Source of the DNA: Bacteroidota bacterium
GTDB taxonomy: Bacteria > Bacteroidota > Bacteroidia > Cytophagales > Cyclobacteriaceae
Direction of reading: 5' to 3'
NCBI GenBank assembly: GCA_016191555.1
Contig: JACPVX010000018.1
Span: 124,001-188,000 of the forward strand
Length of the DNA stretch: 64,000 nucleotides
A program made the translations under genes and the position numbers. This document shows positions 1 to 9,222 of this stretch, piece by piece. The notes below the pieces were generated by a model that did not search any database, had not been told where the DNA came from, and saw nothing but the letters and a program-made list of their open reading frames with translations. Each line of letters begins with the position of its first letter. The stretch's first letter is position 1.

Positions 1-1
1 T

Positions 2-3000
2 AGCAAGCAGGGGCTTATTGACACTACATTTCTTTCTTATGCTATTGCAACCAAGGAGGGCAAATATCGAACGAATGCAATTCGTACAGCCACCAATACC
101 TATACAGGTAGTGAACAATATACGTTTTATCAAAGCACAGCTCAAGTCGCAACTGACTCCAAGCCGTTTGCAAGATCAATTCACAAAGCTACATTGGATG
201 CGCGAGTGACAGAACAAGGAGCACTAGGAAATGATTGGCAGCCGGGCACGTCTCACACGGTAAAGGATACGATTACGTTAAATACAGTAAAATACCCAGT
301 GAGATATTGGAAGCCAAACGGTACATCTACCTCTAACTATCCATTGAAAACAGTGGTTGTTCACATAACTGTCGATGAAAATGGAAATAAAGTCCGTACG
401 TATACCAACAAAATGGGGCAAACAGTTCTGAAACAGGTCCAAGAAGGAAGCGCTAACTGGCTTAATACTTATTTTGTTTACGATGAATATGGCAGAATAA
501 AATATCAGGTGCCACCGAATGCGGTCATATTGTTAGGTTCTAGTTTACCAGTAACCGATCCGTCAGTTGCAGAATTAATCTATATCTATAACTATGATCC
601 AAAAGGTCGGTTGATTGAAAAGAAAGTACCCGGTGCACAGTGGGAGTATATCGTTTATGATAATCTCGATCGAGTTTGTTTTACGCAAGATGGTGATCAA
701 CGAAGTCAGTCCAAATGGATGTTTAGTAAATATGACATTCAGGGCAGGCCTGTTTATGCAGGTTATTATTCGAGCGCAGCTACTCGAAGTTCGTTGCAAT
801 CAACCATGGATGCAGTAAATTATTCTGCCGGGAGAAGATGGTATGAGGTAGACACGGTGAGTACTACAGGCTACAGTAACATTGTTTTACCTACTACAGG
901 AATTACAATACTATCTATCAATTATTATGATAACTACGATTTTGATCGCAGCACCCCCAATACGAATACTCCGGACTATACATTTTCGAATGCAGACTCT
1001 GTAGGAATACCGGTACTATCCAAAAACACTCGCGGATTATCAACGGGAAGTAAAATTGTTGTTTTCAATTCTGCGGGCAACCCAACCAGCAATTGGTTGA
1101 CATCTGTGGTGTTTTATGACCAATATGATCGGGTTGTGCAGACGCAAAGCAATAACCATCTCAATAGCGGCCTCCAGGATATCAATAGCATGTCCTACAA
1201 AGACCTAGCCGGACATATAGAAAAGACTAAGTCAAAACATGTAACTCCTGCCGCGACAATCACTATTTTGCAACGTTATCAGTATGATGACAACTGGCGT
1301 ACAAAAGCCATATACCATTCGATTAATGGTGCGCCTGAACAACAGTTAGTAGATTATACTTATAATATTTTGGGACAGCTTGTAGATAAAAAGCTGCACG
1401 TGACGGGAAATAACTATTTGCAGAGCGTTGACTTAAGATATAACATCAGAGGATGGCTACGCTCCATTAATGGTGCTCAGCTAACTACCGGAACAGATAA
1501 TGATGACCCGAATACAAGCGACTTGTTTGGAATGGACATCCTTTATAATGCTACAGACGCCAATTTGGGTAATAGCCCTATTTATAATGGAAGTGTGGCT
1601 GCCATCAAATGGAAAGGCCCCGGAATAGCGGTGGGGACGAGTAATCAGCGAAGCTATAAATTCACCTACGATAAGAGCGACCGCCTAAAAACGGCTACAT
1701 TTCAGGCATCTCAAGGAACCGCATGGAATAAGGAAGTAAATACCTTGAATGAAAGTCTAACTTATGACGCGAATGGCAATATACTCTCGCTGACCCGCAA
1801 CCAGAATAATAAAGGATTAAGTGGAACCACGGTCACTAGTTCACCTGAATCGATCGATAATTTATCCTACACGTATACTACTAACACCAATCGAATTGAA
1901 AAAGTGGAAGACAGTGCCAACCCCTCAGTAGCTGCCCAAGGTGACTTCAAGAATGGCACTACGCAAACTATCGAGTATTCCTATACAGGAGATGGTAGTA
2001 TGACGGCCGATAAAAATAAAGGTATCGACAGTGTTAAATATAATTTTCAAGGGAAGCCTTACCGGATCAAGTTTACTGATGGGCGTGTGGTCACGTATAC
2101 TTATGATGCTGGCGGCAATAAATTGAAGTCTACTACGGTTGTTAACAGTGTCACTACGACCAATGATTATGTGGGGCCATTTGTTTATACCAACAGTACT
2201 CTTAGTTTCTTTAGTAGCCCGGAAGGTAGGGTGGTAAAGAATGGCAGTAGCTATGAATACCAATATGCCATAGCCGATCATCAGGGTAACACTCGATTGC
2301 TCTTTACGAGTGCACCCCAACCACAGGTAATTTATGCTGCCACAATGGAATCGGAGAATTATGCACAAGAGTCGTTAACCTTTCAGAAACTGGATAATGA
2401 GATCGTATCGACAGCGGGTAACCAAACTAGTGGTGGAAACGAAGTACTCCGGATGAATCAAACCTATCCGGTTGGGTCTGCCATGAGTCTGAAAGTGTAC
2501 CCAGGCGATGTGGTTGACCTTGAAGTATATGCTTACTACGAGAGTAACAGCGGCTATGGCACATCGAACAATACATCAGCCAATATGATTACGGCTATTG
2601 GCGGAGCCCTTTCCGGACTTACTTCCGTAGTATCAGAGAAGGGTCAGATTACCTCAGGAGTGAATACTGCAATCACAGCTTTTGGTCTGGGTGCCAATCA
2701 GGGAGATGAGGTCCCTGCTGCGTATTTGAATTACATTTTGTTTGATCAGCAGTACAAATTGATTACCATGGGCTGGACACCGGTGACATCGAGTTCTCGA
2801 TTTTCAAAGCAGCGCTTGGCTATTGATACCTTGCGAATCAAGGAAGCTGGTATTATGTATGTTTACCTGAGCTATGAAAATCAATCGAATAATTATGTTT
2901 TCTTTGATGAGATGAAGGTGAAGCATACCCGCACCAATGTGGTGCAGTATAACGAATATTACCCTTTCGGGATGCAAACCGCCAATAGTTGGACGCGGGT

Positions 3001-4171
3001 AAATGCCATCGGTAATAGCTATTTAGCAAATGGTGGTACAGAATTGAATTCAAGTTCGAATCTGTATGATTTAGAATATCGAAATTACGATCCGGCATTG
3101 GCACGGATGCATCAAGTAGACCCCATGGCGGCCAAGTATGCCAGCTTGAGTCCATATAACTACAGCTTTAATGCGCCTACGGTATTTACGGATGTAAGTG
3201 GAGCAGACCCCTATGAACCCAATTATTGGGCGGAAGAGGCTGCACAGCGTAAAGCCGCACAGATGAAAGGACCTGCTATAGAATCTTCCGGTCCCAATCC
3301 ATTTAATAAACTGATAGCACCAATGAGTAGTGCCTGGGGCGGTGGCCCGTGGGGAAGCGGTTCTTTATCGAGCTTTAGAGATACAGGAGGATTTGGACGT
3401 CCGGTAATTATTCAAATTGGCAACTTAGTGATTGATATGAGTAAGGTTAAAGATGGCCTTACACTGATTAATTTTAGTGGTGGACAAGTCAAGAGTATAC
3501 TTTCTTATAGTGATGATGATTTGAAGTCTATTGATCGTGGAACCTTCGAATCAATGACTGGAATAAACTATAATCCTGTTAGCAATTATACAGGAGGCAC
3601 AAGACTTGCACAGTCTTCATCTGGTGAATATGTAACTTTTTCGTCAGGAGTTGCAATGGTAGCTTATACTAATGTAACTTTGGAGAGTTATAGAGCAGGA
3701 CAACTGAATAGTGATGGAGACACCAATTATGATAATCTTTTAGAGTTTACTAAATTCTTTTTTGGCAAAGAGCTTAACTCAATATCGAAAAACGGTTTTA
3801 AGCTTGTTATGAAACTGGACTATAATAGTAATTATACTTCAGATGGCGTCGGCTTACGAAAAGCAGTAACGATTCCAAAAATGTCATCAAAAGAAGTAAT
3901 TATGTATCTCAATCCTATTCTTCTTGAGAATCCCAAAAATTTATATATTCATGTTGGACATGAATTAGTGCATGCGGTGGATATATCCAATGGAAATCTA
4001 ACAAACTGGATAAAACAATATCCAAGCGACTATGGAAATATCATGGAATATCGCGGATATGTTTGGTCGGCAGATGCTGAAGAAGGATTTGGCGTAAACT
4101 ACACAGACAGTAAGCTTAATATGGAGTTTTTTAGAGGCAAGCTTCCAGCAGGCTTTATAATTAATAAATGA
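2..4171 (+). CDS. RHS/YD-repeat protein with C-terminal zincin toxin-like domain (5' end outside window)
   Basis: The frame is open from the first bases of the window, so the gene begins upstream; 1389 residues are visible and an apparent TTG start at 194 is not credible. YD-type repeats (YDEYGR, YDNLDR, YDANGN, YDAGGN) are followed by the RHS-associated core, with YRNYDPALARMHQVDP near residues 1035-1050 and ending at DVSGADP near 1064. In this family the repeats form a shell around a variable C-terminal toxin. Here the last ~325 residues are unlike the core and contain HELVH (about residues 1320-1324), the HExxH zinc signature of metallopeptidases, with acidic residues (DAEEG) downstream. 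I infer a secreted or contact-dependent polymorphic toxin with a metalloprotease tip, loosely reminiscent of NleD/M91 effectors. The RHS call is firm, the toxin call moderate, and the exact protease family unknown. Confidence 0.85.
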   Translation, partial: SKQGLIDTTFLSYAIATKEGKYRTNAIRTATNTYTGSEQYTFYQSTAQVATDSKPFARSIHKATLDARVTEQGALGNDWQPGTSHTVKDTITLNTVKYPVRYWKPNGTSTSNYPLKTVVVHITVDENGNKVRTYTNKMGQTVLKQVQEGSANWLNTYFVYDEYGRIKYQVPPNAVILLGSSLPVTDPSVAELIYIYNYDPKGRLIEKKVPGAQWEYIVYDNLDRVCFTQDGDQRSQSKWMFSKYDIQGRPVYAGYYSSAATRSSLQSTMDAVNYSAGRRWYEVDTVSTTGYSNIVLPTTGITILSINYYDNYDFDRSTPNTNTPDYTFSNADSVGIPVLSKNTRGLSTGSKIVVFNSAGNPTSNWLTSVVFYDQYDRVVQTQSNNHLNSGLQDINSMSYKDLAGHIEKTKSKHVTPAATITILQRYQYDDNWRTKAIYHSINGAPEQQLVDYTYNILGQLVDKKLHVTGNNYLQSVDLRYNIRGWLRSINGAQLTTGTDNDDPNTSDLFGMDILYNATDANLGNSPIYNGSVAAIKWKGPGIAVGTSNQRSYKFTYDKSDRLKTATFQASQGTAWNKEVNTLNESLTYDANGNILSLTRNQNNKGLSGTTVTSSPESIDNLSYTYTTNTNRIEKVEDSANPSVAAQGDFKNGTTQTIEYSYTGDGSMTADKNKGIDSVKYNFQGKPYRIKFTDGRVVTYTYDAGGNKLKSTTVVNSVTTTNDYVGPFVYTNSTLSFFSSPEGRVVKNGSSYEYQYAIADHQGNTRLLFTSAPQPQVIYAATMESENYAQESLTFQKLDNEIVSTAGNQTSGGNEVLRMNQTYPVGSAMSLKVYPGDVVDLEVYAYYESNSGYGTSNNTSANMITAIGGALSGLTSVVSEKGQITSGVNTAITAFGLGANQGDEVPAAYLNYILFDQQYKLITMGWTPVTSSSRFSKQRLAIDTLRIKEAGIMYVYLSYENQSNNYVFFDEMKVKHTRTNVVQYNEYYPFGMQTANSWTRVNAIGNSYLANGGTELNSSSNLYDLEYRNYDPALARMHQVDPMAAKYASLSPYNYSFNAPTVFTDVSGADPYEPNYWAEEAAQRKAAQMKGPAIESSGPNPFNKLIAPMSSAWGGGPWGSGSLSSFRDTGGFGRPVIIQIGNLVIDMSKVKDGLTLINFSGGQVKSILSYSDDDLKSIDRGTFESMTGINYNPVSNYTGGTRLAQSSSGEYVTFSSGVAMVAYTNVTLESYRAGQLNSDGDTNYDNLLEFTKFFFGKELNSISKNGFKLVMKLDYNSNYTSDGVGLRKAVTIPKMSSKEVIMYLNPILLENPKNLYIHVGHELVHAVDISNGNLTNWIKQYPSDYGNIMEYRGYVWSADAEEGFGVNYTDSKLNMEFFRGKLPAGFIINK

Positions 4172-4179
4172 GTTGTTAA

Positions 4180-4794
4180 ATGAAACCCTCTATCTTTTTT
4201 ATAATAAAATTTTGGTTGTCTATAATTGACGATACAACATGCTTCGATTTCAAGATTCAAAATGAGAACATATATCTCAATAAAGATAGTCGAGAAATCG
4301 TTTTAAATTTCAGCGCAAGTAACTGTTCATCAAAAAGTTTAATACTATACAACATAAACAGTGTAGTATTGCCTCCTATTATTCACGAAGATGAGTTTTG
4401 CAAAGAAGACGTGGCAGCTGGACTCGCACTGTATATTTATAATGAGTCGAATGAAGCAATCTTTCCAGAAATGCCCATTATCCCAGATAGTATAGATTAT
4501 AAGCCAATGTCAAAAGACAATCTTGAAAGCAAATTAGCGAATTCCAGGATTGAGTTTGTTAGAAGTACCAAAATAATCAAGCCTAAGCAAAAAATTGACT
4601 TCAGCAAGACCATTAAGCTACATAGTTATGGATTAGAAAAGGGCACTTACTACATTCGCTTGATATACTTTTCTGGCAAGTATATAACCAACTACGTAGA
4701 TCAAAAATATATTGCGCAGAATAAAACTAAATATGAGGCAAATGTATTTCAAGGATGCGCAAAGTCGAACAAGATTAAACTAATTATTGAATAG
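4180..4794 (+). CDS. Hypothetical protein, candidate immunity protein for the RHS toxin
   Basis: A 204-residue protein that starts 8 bp after the RHS stop codon, so the two are very probably co-transcribed. The N-terminus (MKPSIFFIIKFWLSII) is hydrophobic and could be an uncleaved anchor or weak export signal. The rest looks like a beta-sandwich: alternating hydrophobic strands, many Asn, Ser and Lys residues and a few cysteines. I recognise no family. Polymorphic toxin genes are normally followed directly by their immunity gene, so position makes this the immunity candidate. If so, an extracytoplasmic location would fit a toxin acting outside the cytoplasm. This is inference from synteny only. 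The low GC content matches the RHS C-terminal region and contrasts with the RHS core. Confidence 0.6.
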   Translation: MKPSIFFIIKFWLSIIDDTTCFDFKIQNENIYLNKDSREIVLNFSASNCSSKSLILYNINSVVLPPIIHEDEFCKEDVAAGLALYIYNESNEAIFPEMPIIPDSIDYKPMSKDNLESKLANSRIEFVRSTKIIKPKQKIDFSKTIKLHSYGLEKGTYYIRLIYFSGKYITNYVDQKYIAQNKTKYEANVFQGCAKSNKIKLIIE

Positions 4795-4805
4795 CGGGGG
4801 CACCT

Positions 4806-5113
4806 GTGGGTAAGGATTTGATAGATAGAAAAAAGTACAATATGGTAACTGTTGTTCTACCCATACTAGGTCCAACTGTGGGGTTTGTAAGTTGTTGACC
4901 GAATTCAGTTATCTATCCCAGAAATGTCATTTGGATACCTCATGCTCACAACAGATATTTTGGATGTTCTTTCCAGCATCATACTCTTCGAGAATATTGA
5001 AACATGACAATGTCACCAATGTAGATATATATCCTTTGTCAGACTATTTTTTAGGATTGCAACTATACCGCAAGGACTTCGTGGCCTATTTGAGAGATAA
5101 AAAGAATAGATAG
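4806..5113 (+). pseudogene. Short decayed reading frame after the RHS locus
   Basis: From a GTG at 4806 one frame reads GKDLIDRKKYNMVTVVLP and stops after about 30 codons at a TGA near 4896. A second frame, open from 4829 and starting at TTG 4892, carries a gene-like C-terminus (SDYFLGLQLYRKDFVAYL) ending at 5113. The two pieces together look like one small gene broken by a frameshift, possibly an orphan immunity-type gene of the kind left behind RHS toxin tips. No family is recognised and the fragment is short, so chance open frames cannot be excluded. Confidence 0.25.
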
Positions 5114-5189
5114 CGTCAAGTTAAAACAAAAGAAATTTTAAATTTATGGGTCGGGTTTTCAAATATTTCCTTACTGTGAAACGACGAGT

Positions 5190-5788
5190 TCAATTAAATT
5201 CTACTTTAAAGATTTCAGTGTTTTTAATAGATTGATTCATTATATTTTTCCTGTAATCAGCCATCGAAAATTGCTTATCTAGCACTATTAACTTAATAAG
5301 CAAGATCACTTGCTCGTGTGTAAATACTACCACATTATTCAATTCTAAAGCATTAATGCCATTAATAGCTTTGATGATTCGTTCTCTAAATTGGTTGATG
5401 ATTCGGCTCCTTCACCCTGAACAAAATCGGGGTCGCAAAATTTCCAGTATTTTTCCAACTAACTGCCTACGATCTTTAGGGGTTGTATTCTTACAAATAA
5501 CAGGTGATAGGAATGTAAATTCGTGCAAAGGCCAAACTTCCGTTGGACAGTTTGGATATTTCTGGTCGAGCGGTAGGGCTGTTTGTTGTGTCCTGATGTA
5601 TTGGCTTACAATAATCAAATCTGGATGGCAGTATTCAATCAGAGCTTATCATCTATCTATTTATCAAAATTTCGATCTTGATGCAATCCACTGGCTTTTA
5701 GCTTAGCAGCCTGCTTCAGCCTTTCACTCAAAATTAGGAATTCGGTTGTGGGGGTTTTAGTTTGTGACTTCTTGCTCTCTTTGGCCAT
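5190..5788 (-). pseudogene. Decayed gene of unknown function (frameshift plus in-frame stop)
   Basis: On the minus strand an ATG at 5788 opens a 43-codon frame (MAKESKKSQTK...) that stops at 5657. Reading resumes two frames over at 5645 (ALIEYCHPDLIIVSQYIRTQ...) and runs to a TGA at 5412-5414. After that stop the same frame is open for another 74 codons (RSRIINQFRERIIKAING ... IFKVEFN) to 5190. The alternating hydrophobic and charged pattern is protein-like in all three parts. I infer one gene of about 190 codons disrupted by a frameshift near 5650 and a nonsense codon at 5412. I do not recognise the family. It lies between the RHS locus and the truncated comM, in a segment that appears to be inserted. 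Confidence 0.4.
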
Positions 5789-5936
5789 ATCAATATACTT
5801 TTTTTTGATTCCTCTTAAAAGTACCACTATTACTTCCTCAGAACAAAATTGCAAAAAAGTGGTGGCACCAGAAGGAATCTTCTGTGTTTATTCTCTACAT
5901 CTTTTGTCGATTTCTCATTTACTTCTGTTTTTAACA

Positions 5937-6623
5937 GGTGGTGGTGGCAACCCGCAGCCCGGAGAAATTTCATTGTCGCACAACGGAGTTTTGTTTTTAG
6001 ATGAGCTTCCGGAATTTAAGCGCACGGTATTGGAAGTGATGCGACAGCCGATGGAAGAAAGACGGGTCACGATTTCGCGTGCGAAAGTTTCGATCGACTA
6101 CCCCGCCAATTTTATGTTGGTGGCGAGCATGAACCCGTGTCCGTGTGGCTACTACAACCACCCGGAGAAAGAATGTGTGTGCGGCCCCGGCATTGTGCAG
6201 CGATACCTCAGCAAAGTGAGTGGCCCATTGTTGGATCGCATCGACTTGCATGTGGAGGTGGTGCCCGTCAGCTTTGATCAGATGACGGCCCTTCGCAAGA
6301 ACGAAAGCAGTGCCGAGATACGCGAGCGAGTGGTGAAGGCACGCGAGCGGCAGAGCGAACGCTTCAAAGAGCAGAAGAATGTGTATTGCAACGCCATGAT
6401 GCCTTCGAACATGGTGAAGGAAGTGTGTGTGATCAACGAAGCGGGTCGAGTGTTGTTGAAGACCGCCATGGAGCGCTTGGGCTTGAGCGCGAGAGCCTAC
6501 GATCGCATCTTAAAAGTATCGCGCACCATTGCTGATCTTGCCGGCAGTTCCGACATTAAAATTGAACATCTGGCGGAAGCCATTCAATATAGAAGTTTGG
6601 ATAGAGAAGGCTGGGCGGGGTGA
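5937..6623 (+). pseudogene. comM: comM/yifB (Mg-chelatase-like AAA+ ATPase), 5' half missing
   Basis: From position 5937 the frame encodes GGGGNPQPGEISLSHNG, Walker B (GVLFLDELPEF), MEERRVTISRAK, the cysteine cluster NPCPCGYYNHPEKECVCGPG, SGPLLDRIDLHVE and a normal C-terminus: about 228 of the roughly 510 residues usual for ComM/YifB. ComM is a hexameric helicase-like ATPase used in branch migration during natural transformation. The N-terminal Lon-like domain, the Walker A loop and the RPFRSPHHT segment that should precede GGGG are absent in all frames. The upstream sequence is AT-rich and unrelated, although the frame happens to stay open to 5748. The remnant cannot bind ATP normally, so I call it a truncated pseudogene. 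The junction is within a few bases of 5937. Confidence 0.85.
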
Positions 6624-6636
6624 TTGTTAGAACACT

Positions 6637-6654
6637 TTCGGAGTAATCCGAAAC
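6637..6654 (+). terminator. Hairpin just after the comM remnant
   Basis: TTTCGGA and TCCGAAA form a perfect 7-bp stem around a GTAA loop, 14 bp after the comM stop codon. There is no following T-run, so it is at best a weak or factor-assisted terminator. Confidence 0.3.
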
Positions 6655-6659
6655 ACCCA

Positions 6660-7030
6660 TTGCTCGGATGATCGCACTCTTGCCCAGTTCGATTCTGAAA
6701 TGCACTGATCCGATTACACCCTTGCATCGGACGATCGCACTCTAACATCGGTTTGGTTTTGAAATCCACCAGTCCGGTTACACCTTTGAATCGGTTGATC
6801 GCAACATCGCATCGGACGATCGCACTCTAGCACCGGTTTGGTTTTGAAATCCACCAGTTCAGTTACACCTTTGAATCGGTTGAGGGCAACATCGCATCGG
6901 TTGATAACACTCATCGGTCGTTTGATCGCACTCTTGCACCGGTTTGGTTTTAAAATCCACTATCCCACTACACCTTCGCATCGGTTAATTTTAAGATGCG
7001 CTGATCTGAATACACGTTCGCGCGAAGACT
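6660..7030. repeat. Degenerate minisatellite, sub-period about 21-22 bp
   Basis: GATCGCACTCT recurs at 6670, 6733, 6818 and 6924. The spacings of 63, 85 and 106 bp grow by about one 21-22 bp sub-unit each time. GGTTTGGTTTTGAAATCCA recurs at about 6750 and 6835 and, with one change, at 6941. Within a unit the motif (t)GCATCGGTTGAT and variants recur every 21-22 bp. The open frames across this tract on the minus strand are low-complexity by-products of the repeat. No gene is supported between 6624 and 7212; the rest of that stretch, 7030-7150, shows only AT-rich sequence. Confidence 0.7.
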
Positions 7031-7212
7031 GCACTTCTAAAAATAAATTTCGGGCAAATGACGCTCGTTCGTTCAAAAAATGCATGCATACGTGCCACCC
7101 TATTTTCGGTTACATCGCTACTGCAATATATAGTTTCAAAAATGTGCGAAAAAAGAACAACTATATCCACCGGTGGGTGCGTACAATCACCATAACTTAA
7201 AAAAAAACAGTT

Positions 7213-7938
7213 ATGAGCCACGTAAAAAACTTGCAGTCTTTTGACAAGGTCATAGAGATCTGCACCGGGTTAGGAAGGAAGTACAACCCCGGACACCTAA
7301 ACCTTCAAGTATCCACCATGAACTCCCATTTGCAAATTGCGCAGCAACTGTGGGAGGAGTTTAAGCAAGCACACAAAGTGTACGACAATGCAACCAACGC
7401 CCGCAAGGAAGCCTTTCAGGGAATCCGCAAACTCAGCAGTAGTGTGCAAGGTATTTTGAAAGTGAGTGATGCCGATCCGCTGCTGATGGCAGATGCGTTG
7501 AACGCCAAGCGCAAAATCTGTGGAGCGCGTATTACCAAACCTCCTGATGCCAAAGCAGACGGTGCAACGGCCGACACGAAAAAGAAAACCACCCGTGCTT
7601 CCTATGCCAAAGCATATGTTGCCGTGGCAGAGTACTTTGACGAACTGGTAAAAACGGTGGAGTCCGAGCCCAGCTACCGCGCCAACGAAACTCACCTGAC
7701 CGTAGAGGGTTTGCGGGAGATGAAGGTCAAGTTGTTTGCCCTGAACAAATCGGTGGCAGACGCAGAGGTGCGCTTAGACGAAGCGCGCATCAAACGCAAC
7801 GAGATGTTTTACACGTATCCCGTAAGCATGGTGAACACCGCCAAGGCGGTGAAGGCCTACGTTCGCAGCGTACTAGGCTTGGACAGCCAGGAGTACCAAC
7901 TCATGCAGAAAATTCATTTCACTAAACCCACCTTGTAA
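7213..7938 (+). CDS. Conserved-looking hypothetical protein, mostly helical
   Basis: A 241-residue soluble protein with no signal peptide and no membrane segment. It is rich in Lys, Ala and Glu and probably forms long helices: residues ~35-85 and ~165-205 have coiled-coil-like spacing. A Lys/Ala/Asp-rich linker (about residues 115-130) separates the two halves. Codon use is that of an expressed gene, GC is higher than the flanks, and a good terminator follows 19 bp after the stop. CCACCGGTGG (7167-7176), a perfect palindrome, lies upstream. CATAAC (7191-7196) can pair with GTTATG at the start codon (7210-7215), which could modulate initiation. I do not recognise the family. Confidence 0.7.
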   Translation: MSHVKNLQSFDKVIEICTGLGRKYNPGHLNLQVSTMNSHLQIAQQLWEEFKQAHKVYDNATNARKEAFQGIRKLSSSVQGILKVSDADPLLMADALNAKRKICGARITKPPDAKADGATADTKKKTTRASYAKAYVAVAEYFDELVKTVESEPSYRANETHLTVEGLREMKVKLFALNKSVADAEVRLDEARIKRNEMFYTYPVSMVNTAKAVKAYVRSVLGLDSQEYQLMQKIHFTKPTL

Positions 7939-7956
7939 TGCGACACACCGCAGATT

Positions 7957-7989
7957 AAAAACCCCTTCACTATGTGGAGGGGTTTTTTT
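7957..7989 (+). terminator. Rho-independent terminator
   Basis: A 14-bp stem (7957-7970 with 7974-7987, one mismatch), a TAT loop and a run of seven T residues follow the gene ending at 7938. This is a classical intrinsic terminator. Confidence 0.9.
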
Positions 7990-8097
7990 GTGTCTGATCT
8001 AATTGAAGGAAGAGAGGTTTATCAAATGTTAGTTGTACTTAATCGTTATTTTTGATGGACATTGATATGGAGTAGACCAGTCAACATACAAAGCAAC

Positions 8098-9117
8098 ATG
8101 ACAACATTTGGGACTTTCAAATATCTCTTCTTATTGTTTGGAATCTTTTTCATTTCTAATGTCACTTCCCAAGACTTGAAAGAGATAAAGAAGAAAGCAG
8201 AGAAAGCTATAAAACGAGAACAATTTGCGGAGGCGGTTCCTCTTTTGAAGAAATTGGTAGCCAGTGATTCAACCGACTCTGTAATCTTATTCAACTTGGC
8301 GCTGGCTTTATACCATACAGAAGATTTTCATGGATGTGTAAAATATTCAACGCGAGGAATAATAGTTGACAGTGCCTACGCGGCCCATTACTTCCGAAGG
8401 GGTGTATGCTATTGGCGACTCATAGATTATCAAGGTGCAATACTTGACTATACAAAAGCACTAGAACTAGATAAAAAATCATTTTCATACTTTAACCGCG
8501 CAATTGCTCGATGGAAATCGGGGGATATAAAAGGGGGAATTACCGATTTTACCGCATCTTTAGAATTGAAACCAAAAGATGAGTTCGCATTTTGTTATCG
8601 TGGTATGTGTTATAGAGAAATGGGTGATACGCTAAAAGCAGTTATTGACTTCGATAAAGCTATCGCATTAAAACCTAAAGACCCTTTTATCTATTTTCAA
8701 CGGGCCAATATTAGATTTCGAATGCGTAAATATTTAGAAGCAAAAGCCGATTATCAAAGATTAGTGGAAATGAATCACTCAAGCGCGTTAGGGCATCTGA
8801 GTCTTTCAGAAGTATCAATCATTATCGGTGAATATGCCGCAGCGTCTCAGCATGCTTCTAATGCAATAAAATACTCGAGTAATAAAGATGAACAAGCGAT
8901 CGGATTAATTCTAAAATGTATATCCATAAAGCTTATGGATAAAGATACCTCCTCTGACGAGGCAACTTTGAACAGCATTCTAGGGAATTTTAAGACAGAA
9001 ATCTGGAGATTTGATGTTTTGCAAAAAGAATTGACTAGGCAAGACATCTCTGAAGAGAAAGCCATTTACGTTGACAAGCTCATTCGTGCTTATCATAGAA
9101 GTAATCCGGGTAATTGA
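8098..9117 (+). CDS. Secreted TPR-repeat protein
   Basis: A 339-residue protein. I prefer the ATG at 8098 because it begins a clear signal peptide (hydrophobic core FKYLFLLFGIFFISN, cleavage likely after NVTSQ); an upstream in-frame TTG at 8062 would bury it. Residues ~20-235 hold about six tetratricopeptide repeats with the usual A/Y/F spacing (AIAR, FCYRGMCYREMGD, IYFQRANIRFRMRKYLEA). TPR arrays mediate protein-protein contacts, and an exported one in Bacteroidota usually sits in the periplasm. No catalytic domain is visible. It stands alone on the + strand ahead of another exported TPR protein, but with a 105-bp gap, so joint transcription is uncertain. Confidence 0.75.
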   Translation: MTTFGTFKYLFLLFGIFFISNVTSQDLKEIKKKAEKAIKREQFAEAVPLLKKLVASDSTDSVILFNLALALYHTEDFHGCVKYSTRGIIVDSAYAAHYFRRGVCYWRLIDYQGAILDYTKALELDKKSFSYFNRAIARWKSGDIKGGITDFTASLELKPKDEFAFCYRGMCYREMGDTLKAVIDFDKAIALKPKDPFIYFQRANIRFRMRKYLEAKADYQRLVEMNHSSALGHLSLSEVSIIIGEYAAASQHASNAIKYSSNKDEQAIGLILKCISIKLMDKDTSSDEATLNSILGNFKTEIWRFDVLQKELTRQDISEEKAIYVDKLIRAYHRSNPGN

Positions 9118-9222
9118 TCGGTTATTTATGGTGTCTATTAATTACAATAGTTCTAGTACCTGTGAGCGAATGTTGGGCTAATGTTTCAAAATAAATATAA
9201 ATATTGATTACCACTTAATTCT

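Noticed and set aside
194-196. TTG at 194 as the start of the RHS gene
   Set aside because: The same frame is open and RHS-like for 64 further codons to the left edge, so the true start lies outside the window.
6714-6914. Cysteine-rich minus-strand open frames in the 6660-7030 repeat
   Set aside because: The apparent CDRP/CNR pattern follows from the DNA repeat, and the frames lack a plausible start and composition.
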